DNA of 11,397 nucleotides from an uncultured Clostridia bacterium. GTDB taxonomy: Bacteria; Bacillota; Clostridia; Oscillospirales; CAG-272. The notes under the pieces were generated by a model. The model made no database searches. It had not been told where the DNA came from and was given only the letters and a program-made list of their open reading frames with translations. How positions within the stretch are numbered: the stretch's first letter is position 1; every line of letters begins with the position of its first letter. Positions 6,866 to 11,397 of this stretch are shown in pieces. The stretch is taken from NCBI GenBank assembly GCA_904501765.1, contig CAJGCM010000065.1, positions 1 to 11,397 of the forward strand, given 5' to 3'. Made by a program: the position numbers and the translations under genes.

Positions 6866-6894
6866 ATTATAACACAAAGTCACTTGGTATGCAA
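6866..6894 (-). promoter_or_regulatory. Promoter of the S24 repressor gene
   Basis: On the - strand there is a perfect extended -10 TGTTATAAT (TATAAT at 6871-6866) and a poor -35 TTGCAT (6894-6889), with 17 bp between. GTCACTTG at 6879-6886 lies in the spacer and another at 6857-6864 lies just after the -10, so the repressor would shut off its own promoter. The leader to the ATG at 6687 is about 170 nt. Confidence 0.6.
6879..6886. promoter_or_regulatory. Candidate S24 operator half-site
   Basis: GTCACTTG is an exact copy of 6857-6864, 22 bp (two helical turns) away, and equals seven of eight bases of the left arm of the palindrome at 6929-6945. It sits inside the repressor promoter spacer. 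Confidence 0.45.
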
Positions 6895-6928
6895 TAGTTT
6901 TTGGAAAAATTTTGAAATTTTCTCAAAA

Positions 6929-6945
6929 ATCACTTGACAAGTGAC
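6929..6945. promoter_or_regulatory. Candidate S24 operator, palindrome over the -35
   Basis: TCACTTG-A-CAAGTGA (6930-6944) is a perfect 15-bp palindrome. With one flanking base each side it fits the 17-bp form GTCAC-N7-GTGAC at 9 of 10 arm positions. The -35 hexamer TTGACA of the rightward promoter lies inside it, so binding would block RNA polymerase. Confidence 0.7.
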
Positions 6946-6962
6946 TTTTGTTATGCTATTAT
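6934..6962 (+). promoter_or_regulatory. Strong sigma-A promoter for the two small genes
   Basis: A consensus -35 TTGACA (6934-6939), a 17-bp spacer and a -10 TATTAT (6957-6962, 5 of 6) make this the best promoter in the window. It is flanked by operator-like palindromes over the -35 and over the start region (6964-6980). The leader to the ATG at 7094 is about 125 nt. Confidence 0.8.
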
Positions 6963-6963
6963 A

Positions 6964-6980
6964 GTCACGGAACAGGTGAC
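6964..6980. promoter_or_regulatory. Candidate S24 operator, palindrome at the transcript start
   Basis: GTCAC and GTGAC arms are separated by 7 bp, the same 17-bp layout as the palindrome centred 35 bp upstream. The site covers about +1 of the rightward promoter. Confidence 0.65.
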
Positions 6981-6994
6981 CAAATCTTATTTCG

Positions 6995-7011
6995 GTGACA
7001 TTTTGCGTGAC
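6995..7011. promoter_or_regulatory. Candidate S24 operator, two direct half-sites (right side)
   Basis: GTGACATTTTGCGTGAC contains two GTGAC half-sites 12 bp apart in the same orientation. It mirrors the pair at 6845-6861, so the intergenic region carries roughly symmetrical outer sites around the inner palindromes. Confidence 0.45.
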
Positions 7012-7093
7012 TTCGGCCCCGATGCTAAAAAATGTTTATCCTGAAAAAACACCTGTACTAATTAAAATCTACTAAACAAAAGGAGCGAAAAAT

Positions 7094-7420
7094 ATGTACC
7101 GTTCGTTTGACGACGAAAACGGATTTCCCCCAAGGCTATACCGTGACCCGGAGCAGATACGGCGTGATATCAAAGATATATGCGAGAAGATAAGCAGAGC
7201 CAACCATATGCTGAACGTCCGCAATCTGATATCCGAAATTATAATAGACGAAAGCAATGGTGACCTGAAGCGCAAAACCGCAGCAGTCAGCGAGCTTCTG
7301 GAGGCGGCAGAGGAGATGCTTTCACAGATGGAGGAATTTGAGGAGAGTCTTGACGACTTACAGCAGGAGCTTCGCGAGAGCGTGGCGCTGCTTCGGGAGG
7401 ATAAAAATGTTCACAGATAA
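7094..7420 (+). CDS. Small acidic coiled-coil protein, unknown function
   Basis: This 108-residue protein is not recognised. It has an N-terminal Asp/Pro/Arg-rich stretch (MYRSFDDENGFPPRLYRD), then mostly helix. A long acidic heptad-like segment (about residues 60-100, from VSELLEAAEEMLSQMEEF into the Glu/Leu-rich LDDLQQELRES) predicts a coiled coil. There is no signal peptide, membrane helix or cysteine, so it should be cytoplasmic and possibly a protein-binding adaptor or antagonist. The ATG has AAGGAG 8 nt before it. It is the first gene after the operator-flanked promoter at 6934-6962 and overlaps the next gene by 14 bp, so both should be under S24 repressor control. A phage or mobile-element origin is possible but not shown. 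Confidence 0.72.
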   Translation: MYRSFDDENGFPPRLYRDPEQIRRDIKDICEKISRANHMLNVRNLISEIIIDESNGDLKRKTAAVSELLEAAEEMLSQMEEFEESLDDLQQELRESVALLREDKNVHR

Positions 7421-7757
7421 GGGAGTCAATATAAATATAATAGAAAAGGAAGAAAAGAAGTCCCTCGACAATCTCGTAAGAGCCCTTGCAGCCGATTATA
7501 TGAGGCGGCAGAGAATTATAAGAGAAGGGCAGCCTGCGAGGAGAGTGAGAATGGAGCTTTTGTACCTCAATTCCAAAATATACGAATCAGCCTGTGAAAT
7601 TTGTGCGCCCACGTTGGCTGACGTATTTATTAAGGAGATAGGAGAGGGGGTGGGATATGCGAAAAGCTCGGTGGAATGTGTCAGCGAAACAACCTACAAG
7701 CTTTATAAGTCAAAAATAATGGCTAATATAGCAAAAAAGCTGTATCTTATCGGGTGA
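7407..7757 (+). CDS. Small basic protein with HTH-like C-terminus, unknown function
   Basis: This 116-residue basic protein is not recognised. The start is the ATG at 7407, which has GGGAGG at 7395-7400 with 6 nt spacing; a formally longer frame from 7338 runs through the upstream gene and has no ribosome site. The middle part carries basic helices (DYMRRQRIIREGQPARRVR) and a Cys pair (ACEIC). The end, CVSETTYKLYKSKIMANIAK, resembles the recognition-helix portion of sigma-70 region 4 and of ArpU/RinA-type phage regulators, which end in similar T-Y-x-x-Y-K segments. That is a resemblance by eye, not an identification. It overlaps the preceding gene by 14 bp and precedes spoIIAA by 114 bp without an obvious terminator. 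Confidence 0.72.
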   Translation: MFTDKGVNINIIEKEEKKSLDNLVRALAADYMRRQRIIREGQPARRVRMELLYLNSKIYESACEICAPTLADVFIKEIGEGVGYAKSSVECVSETTYKLYKSKIMANIAKKLYLIG

Positions 7758-7786
7758 GGGGCTCTGTAATTTAATTTTTCCTCGCC

Positions 7787-7799
7787 GTCATATAATGAC
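7787..7799. promoter_or_regulatory. Short palindrome containing a TATAAT
   Basis: GTCAT-ATA-ATGAC is a perfect inverted repeat about 75 bp before spoIIAA. It contains a consensus -10 TATAAT (7791-7796), but no acceptable -35 lies 16-18 bp upstream. Its arms differ by one base from the GTCAC half-site of the S24 switch and are closer together, so a shared regulator is only a guess. Confidence 0.25.
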
Positions 7800-7820
7800 A
7801 TAATTTGCATCTTGCCCGTG

Positions 7821-7829
7821 ATAGAATAT
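7821..7829 (+). promoter_or_regulatory. Candidate sigma-H -10 element for the spoIIA operon
   Basis: ATAGAATAT fits the sigma-H -10 pattern RnnGAATww at every constrained base and lies 42 bp before the spoIIAA start. spoIIA operons are known sigma-H/Spo0A targets in Bacillus. The matching -35 (AGGA core) is not seen at the expected distance, so the call rests on the -10 and position only. Confidence 0.35.
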
Positions 7830-7871
7830 TGTTGCAAATATTTCAGTGCCGCTTTGGCAGAGGATAGGAAA

Positions 7872-8210
7872 ATGAAGGAAGTAAAATTAGACTTAAAAAA
7901 TGACGTGCTGATAGTCCGCATTTTATGCGAAATAGACCATCACACAGCTAAAATAATAAGGGATATGGCGGATAAAAGACTTAAAGAGGCGCTGCCAAAG
8001 GTGCTTGAGCTTGATTTTTCTTCTGTGACCTTTATGGATAGCTCGGGAATAGGGCTGGTTATGGGAAGAGTTAATATAGCCCGTGAGCTTGGAGTCCGTG
8101 TTACGGTAACAGGGCTATCGCAAAAGCTTTTTCGCCTGTTTCGTATGGCAGGATTAGAGAGGCTTGAGGGGTTATCATTCCCTGCGATGTCATTAGTAAA
8201 AAAGATGTAA
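7872..8210 (+). CDS. spoIIAA: Anti-sigma-F factor antagonist SpoIIAA
   Basis: SpoIIAA is the 112-residue STAS-domain switch protein that releases sigma-F in the forespore. When dephosphorylated it binds SpoIIAB and displaces sigma-F; SpoIIAB phosphorylates it on serine. The signature VTFMDSSGIGLVMGR places the phospho-acceptor Ser58 at the same number as in Bacillus subtilis, preceded by Asp56 and Ser57. The STAS strands (LIVRILCEIDHHTA, VLELDFSSV, VRVTVTGL) are intact and the length is normal (about 115). The start is the ATG with AGAGGA 7 nt upstream; a longer frame from a TTG at 7812 has no ribosome site. It is the first gene of a three-gene operon with spoIIAB 15 bp downstream. Confidence 0.95.
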   Translation: MKEVKLDLKNDVLIVRILCEIDHHTAKIIRDMADKRLKEALPKVLELDFSSVTFMDSSGIGLVMGRVNIARELGVRVTVTGLSQKLFRLFRMAGLERLEGLSFPAMSLVKKM

Positions 8211-8225
8211 AAGAGAGGCATACCA

Positions 8226-8669
8226 ATGAAAACCATAGTAAATGAAATGAAATTAAGGCTTCCTGCCATAAGTGTAAACGAGGGGGTGTGTCGTTCTTGC
8301 ATATCAGCCTTTTTAGCAGATGCCGACCCGACGGTTGAGGAGCTTGGAGATTTAAGACTTGCGGTAAGCGAGGCGGTCACAAACTGCATAGTACACGCAT
8401 ATCGAGGGGTCCCCGAGGGGGAGAGGGGTTACATATACATATCAGTCCGTCTTTATGATACAAGAGAGGTGTCGGTGGAAATTTCCGACAACGGCTGCGG
8501 AATCGAAAACGTAGAAGAGGCAATGCAGCCGATGTTCACCACGGGTGAGGCGGGCGTGAGATGTGGTATGGGCTTTCTCGTAATGGAGAATTTCACCGAC
8601 CGACTCAGCGTAAAATCCAAGGTGGGACGTGGAACAACCGTGCTTATGAGAAAATTCTTAAAGCCCTGA
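8226..8669 (+). CDS. spoIIAB: Anti-sigma-F factor / serine kinase SpoIIAB
   Basis: SpoIIAB is a 147-residue GHKL-fold protein that holds sigma-F inactive with ATP and phosphorylates SpoIIAA. The N box LAVSEAVTNCIVHAY carries Glu49 and Asn53, which correspond to the catalytic Glu46 and Asn50 of Bacillus. The G1 box is SDNGCGI (Asp88, Gly90, Gly92). The ATP lid and G2 box are RCGMGFLVMENFTD (114-125), and the final strand is GRGTTVLMRK. Length and motifs match the family (about 146). The ribosome site is AGAGAGG at 8212-8218, 8 nt from the ATG. It lies between spoIIAA and sigF with 15-bp gaps, as expected for balanced expression of the partner-switching proteins. Confidence 0.96.
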   Translation: MKTIVNEMKLRLPAISVNEGVCRSCISAFLADADPTVEELGDLRLAVSEAVTNCIVHAYRGVPEGERGYIYISVRLYDTREVSVEISDNGCGIENVEEAMQPMFTTGEAGVRCGMGFLVMENFTDRLSVKSKVGRGTTVLMRKFLKP

Positions 8670-8684
8670 TGCCTCGGGAGAAAA

Positions 8685-9425
8685 ATGAATATTCAGGCAA
8701 AAGAAAGAAAATCCACATACGATAAAAATCCAACTCTTATAAAAGAGTACCGCCAGGGAAGTCGGGCGGCAGGGGAGGAGATTGTTCTCTTGAATAAGCC
8801 GTTAGTCCAGAGTATCGCATCGAGATTTACAGGCAGGGGCACGGATATGGAGGACCTGGTTGCCGTGGGTAATATAGGACTTGTAAAGGCGATAAACACC
8901 TTTGATTTTTCAAGAGGCTGCGCCTTTTCCACATATGCCGTTCCGCTTATTTTCGGTGAAATCAGGCGATTTTTGCGTGACGACGGAATGATAAAGGTAT
9001 CAAGAGAGGAAAAAAGGCTTTTAGCTCTTATTTCAGCTGAAAGGGAGAGACGGCAGATGTCAGGGGAGGACGTAAGCATAAGGGCTTTGTCCGAGTCGCT
9101 GGGTATAACTGCCCAAGAGGTGGTGTCAGCTCTTTATTCAGGGGCTCCCATACGTTCTCTTGACGAATGTGCATATTTGGACGATGACTCGGTGACACTC
9201 GGAGGCACTCTATGCGATGAGGAAGAAAACGATAGGGAATTTGACAAATTAAGTCTCTCGATGGCAATAGAAAAGCTTTCCGAATGGCAAAGAAAGCTTA
9301 TAATTTTAAGATATTTTCGTGACTTTTCTCAAACCGAAACCGCAAGGCTTTTAGGAGTCACGCAGGTGAAAATTTCAAGGGAAGAAAAGAAAATACTAAA
9401 AATACTGAGGAAGGAATTAAGCTAA
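8685..9425 (+). CDS. sigF: RNA polymerase sigma-F factor, forespore-specific
   Basis: This 246-residue sigma-70 family protein of the sporulation group (Bacillus SigF about 255) directs early forespore transcription. Region 2 spans about residues 16-100, with core DLVAVGNIGLVKAINTFDFS and the -10 recognition part FSTYAVPLIFGEIRRFLRDD. Region 3 (about 104-150) includes SIRALSESLGITAQEV. Region 4 (about 190-246) has LSEWQRKLIILRYF and the helix-turn-helix SQTETARLLGVTQVKISREE. SigG has the same layout, but the position after spoIIAA-spoIIAB makes sigma-F the assignment. The ribosome site GGGAG (8676-8680) is only 4 nt from the ATG. No terminator is visible between its stop and the groES promoter, so some read-through into groESL is possible. 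Confidence 0.95.
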   Translation: MNIQAKERKSTYDKNPTLIKEYRQGSRAAGEEIVLLNKPLVQSIASRFTGRGTDMEDLVAVGNIGLVKAINTFDFSRGCAFSTYAVPLIFGEIRRFLRDDGMIKVSREEKRLLALISAERERRQMSGEDVSIRALSESLGITAQEVVSALYSGAPIRSLDECAYLDDDSVTLGGTLCDEEENDREFDKLSLSMAIEKLSEWQRKLIILRYFRDFSQTETARLLGVTQVKISREEKKILKILRKELS

Positions 9426-9468
9426 GCTGATACAAATGTTAACAAATTGTGAAAAATAGGGAAACCTA

Positions 9469-9497
9469 TTGATTTTACTTGTAGGTTAGTATAGAAT
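9469..9497 (+). promoter_or_regulatory. Sigma-A promoter of groESL
   Basis: TTGATT (9469-9474), a 17-bp spacer and TAGAAT (9492-9497, 5 of 6) lie directly ahead of the CIRCE operator, so the transcript would start near 9504, just before the inverted repeat, as is usual for HrcA-controlled groESL. Confidence 0.75.
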
Positions 9498-9510
9498 ATA
9501 ACAGTAAGCA

Positions 9511-9537
9511 TTAGCACTTGGAGCACGTGAGTGCTAA
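9511..9537. promoter_or_regulatory. CIRCE operator (HrcA binding site)
   Basis: TTAGCACTT (9511-9519), a 9-bp spacer and GAGTGCTAA (9529-9537) match the CIRCE consensus TTAGCACTC-N9-GAGTGCTAA except for the last base of the left arm. HrcA repression of chaperone genes from this element is well established in Firmicutes. hrcA itself is not in the window. Confidence 0.95.
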
Positions 9538-9558
9538 AACGAACAAGGAGGAATTAAA

Positions 9559-9843
9559 ATGAAACTTAAACCTTTATTTGACAAGGTTGTTCTTAAGAAA
9601 GCAGAAGCCGAGGAAACCACGAAAACGGGTATTCTTCTTACAGGCTCAGCAAAGGAGAAGCCCGACGTATCAGAGGTAATTGCGGTAGGTCCCGGCGGCA
9701 TTATAGAGGGCAAGGAAATAAAAATGGTGCTCAAAGAGGGCGACCGTGTTATAGTTGGAAAATATACAGGCACCGAGGTTAAGGTAGACGGTGTTGAATA
9801 TACGATAGTAAGCCAGTCCGATATTCTTGCGGTAGTTGAATAA
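9559..9843 (+). CDS. groES: Co-chaperonin GroES
   Basis: GroES is the 94-residue heptameric lid of the GroEL folding chamber in the cytoplasm. The N-terminal MKLKPLFDKVVLKK is typical. The mobile loop (about 16-33) carries the hydrophobic GILL that docks on GroEL. The roof and barrel strands include VIAVGPGG, KEGDRVIVGKYTGTEV and the terminal SDILAVVE. It is normal length and preceded by AAGGAGGA. It is transcribed from a promoter with a CIRCE operator, so it should be induced by heat or protein-folding stress through loss of HrcA binding. groEL begins 31 bp downstream. Confidence 0.97.
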   Translation: MKLKPLFDKVVLKKAEAEETTKTGILLTGSAKEKPDVSEVIAVGPGGIIEGKEIKMVLKEGDRVIVGKYTGTEVKVDGVEYTIVSQSDILAVVE

Positions 9844-9874
9844 GAAGGAAAGGCTGATTTAGGAGGAATTTATT

Positions 9875-11397
9875 ATGGCAAAAGAAATACTCTATGGAAC
9901 AGAAGCCAGAGCCGCTCTTCTTCGCGGCGTAGATAAGCTTGCCGATACGGTTAAAATAACCCTCGGCCCCAAGGGAAGAAACGTAGTTCTTGATAAGAAA
10001 TTCGGCGCCCCCCTCATTACAAACGACGGAGTTACCATAGCTAAAGAAATCGAGCTTGATGATGCAGCTGAAAATATGGGCGCTCAGCTTGTCAGAGAGG
10101 TAGCAACAAAGACAAACGATGCCGCAGGTGACGGTACAACCACCGCAACTCTTCTTGCACAGGCGCTTATTCATGAGGGTATGAAAAACGTTGCCGCAGG
10201 AGCTAACCCTATGATAATCAGAAAGGGTATCTTCAAGGCGGTTGAAGCGGCAGTAGCCGAGCTTGCAAAGCAGTCCAAAAAGGTAAGCTGCAAGGAGGAT
10301 ATTGCGAGAGTAGGAGCAATATCCGCAGGTGACGACGAAATAGGTGCGCTTATAGCTGACGCTATGGAGAAGGTAACCAACGACGGAGTTATCACCGTTG
10401 AGGAGTCAAAGAGCGCCGAAACATACAGCGAGGTAGTTGAGGGTATGCAGTTCGACCGCGGATACCTCTCTCCCTATATGGCAACCGATACGGATAAGAT
10501 GGAAGCAGTGCTTGACGACTGCCTCATTCTTATCACCGATAAGAAAATATCCAATATTCAGGAAATTCTTCCCTTGCTTGAGCAGATAGTTCAGTCGGGT
10601 AAGAAGCTCCTTATAGTAGCTGAGGACGTTGAGGGTGAGGCTCTTACAACTCTCGTTCTCAATAAGCTCCGCGGCACCTTCACCGTCGTAGCCGTTAAGG
10701 CTCCCGGCTTTGGTGACAGGAGAAAGGAAATGCTCAGAGATATCGCAATTCTTACAGGCGGCCAGGTAGTAACAGAAGAGCTTGGGCTTGAGCTTAAGGA
10801 TGCAAGCCTTGCAGATCTTGGAAGATGCAGACAGGTTAAGGTAACTAAGGAAAACACCATAATCGTCGGCGGCGCCGGTGATAAGAGCGCGATAGCAGAC
10901 AGAGTTTCTCAGATAAGAGCATCTCTTGAGGTAGCAACCTCCGAGTTCGATAAGGAAAAGCTTCTTGAGCGCCTTGCAAAGCTTGCAGGCGGAGTTGCTG
11001 TTATCAAGGTTGGAGCGGCAACCGAGGTCGAGCTTAAGGAAAAGAAGCTCCGCATTGAAGACGCTCTTAACGCAACCAAGGCGGCAGTTGAAGAGGGCAT
11101 CGTCGCAGGCGGCGGAACAGCTCTCGTTAACGTTATAGATGCGGTTGAAGCAGTTGTTGCCACCCTTGAGGGTGACGAAAAGACCGGCGCTATGATAGTA
11201 GCAAAGGCTCTTACAGCTCCTATGAAGCAGATAGCGGACAACGCAGGTGTTGACGGCGCTGTAATCATATCAAAAATCCGTGAGAGCGGCAAGATAGGCT
11301 ACGGCTACGATGCATATAAGGAAGCATACTGCGATATGATGGAGGCGGGTATCGTTGACCCCGCAAAGGTGACACGCTCCGCTCTTCAGAACGCAGC
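9875..11397 (+). CDS. groEL: Chaperonin GroEL (3' end outside window)
   Basis: This is the 60-kDa chaperonin that forms the double-ring folding chamber with GroES and hydrolyses ATP. The window holds 507 codons plus two bases of a family length near 540, so only about 35 residues and any Gly-Met tail are missing. The start is MAKEILYGTEARAALLRGVD, with AGGAGG at 9861-9866 and 8 nt spacing. ATP-site residues are present: Asp51 in LITNDGVTIAKEI and Asp86 in NDAAGDGTTTATLL (52 and 87 in E. coli). The family signature IEDALNATKAAVEEGIVAGG near residue 395-415 is intact, followed by IADNAGVDG. The frame is open to the last base with no disruption. It is co-transcribed with groES under the CIRCE operator. 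Confidence 0.97.
   Translation, partial: MAKEILYGTEARAALLRGVDKLADTVKITLGPKGRNVVLDKKFGAPLITNDGVTIAKEIELDDAAENMGAQLVREVATKTNDAAGDGTTTATLLAQALIHEGMKNVAAGANPMIIRKGIFKAVEAAVAELAKQSKKVSCKEDIARVGAISAGDDEIGALIADAMEKVTNDGVITVEESKSAETYSEVVEGMQFDRGYLSPYMATDTDKMEAVLDDCLILITDKKISNIQEILPLLEQIVQSGKKLLIVAEDVEGEALTTLVLNKLRGTFTVVAVKAPGFGDRRKEMLRDIAILTGGQVVTEELGLELKDASLADLGRCRQVKVTKENTIIVGGAGDKSAIADRVSQIRASLEVATSEFDKEKLLERLAKLAGGVAVIKVGAATEVELKEKKLRIEDALNATKAAVEEGIVAGGGTALVNVIDAVEAVVATLEGDEKTGAMIVAKALTAPMKQIADNAGVDGAVIISKIRESGKIGYGYDAYKEAYCDMMEAGIVDPAKVTRSALQNA

Noticed and set aside
7338..7406. Upstream extension of the 116-residue protein
   Set aside because: This part is read through the preceding gene in another frame, is Arg-rich and has no ribosome site; GGGAGG supports 7407.
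7753..7786. Hairpin GGTGAGG / CCTCGCC after the 116-residue gene as a terminator
   Set aside because: The stem contains a T-G pair, the loop is 20 nt and no T-run follows, so it does not qualify as an intrinsic terminator.
7812..7871. SpoIIAA starting at TTG 7812
   Set aside because: No ribosome site, and it would add 20 residues not found in the family; the ATG at 7872 puts the phospho-serine at position 58 as expected.
9426..9468. Terminator between sigF and groES
   Set aside because: Only a weak AT-rich dyad around GTTAAC is present, without a stable stem or T-run.

Overview
The window reads as a chromosome segment of a spore-forming Firmicute, most likely a Clostridia of the gut Oscillospiraceae/Ruminococcaceae type. 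That placement is an inference from three things: a complete spoIIAA-spoIIAB-sigF operon, HrcA/CIRCE-type control of groESL, and a KduI/KduD pair of the kind used by uronate-degrading gut anaerobes. Genes are closely packed, mostly on the + strand, with strong AGGAG-type ribosome sites.

Layout. (1) 1-3073: the C-terminal half of valyl-tRNA synthetase (valS, open at the left edge), then a cytoplasmic BspA-like leucine-rich-repeat protein and a HAD hydrolase that overlaps it by 11 bp. (2) 3147-5717: a uronate catabolism operon. Its first open frame joins a 272-residue discoidin-like domain in frame to complete KduI. KduI keeps its own ribosome site and ATG inside that frame. A KduD-type short-chain dehydrogenase follows 24 bp later. 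(3) 5718-5977: two diverged tandem copies of a roughly 105-bp palindromic element, then a bidirectional terminator. (4) 6055-7757: a LexA/CI-like S24 repressor on the - strand, divergent from two small unrecognised genes. The 376-406 bp between them hold face-to-face promoters and at least five copies or clusters of a GTCAC/GTGAC operator motif, which gives the architecture of a phage-type switch. (5) 7872-9425: spoIIAA, spoIIAB and sigF, the forespore sigma-F regulatory module, with a sigma-H-like -10 upstream. (6) 9469-11397: sigma-A promoter, CIRCE operator, groES and groEL (open at the right edge, about 507 residues present).

How the parts relate. KduI and the dehydrogenase would act in sequence, isomerising 5-keto-4-deoxyuronate and reducing the product to 2-keto-3-deoxygluconate. 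SpoIIAA, SpoIIAB and sigma-F form the partner-switching module of early sporulation. The most interesting regions are the S24 switch aimed at two unknown genes and, with no clear terminator in between, at the spoIIA operon; the in-frame merging of a sugar-binding-like domain with kduI; and the tandem structured repeats.
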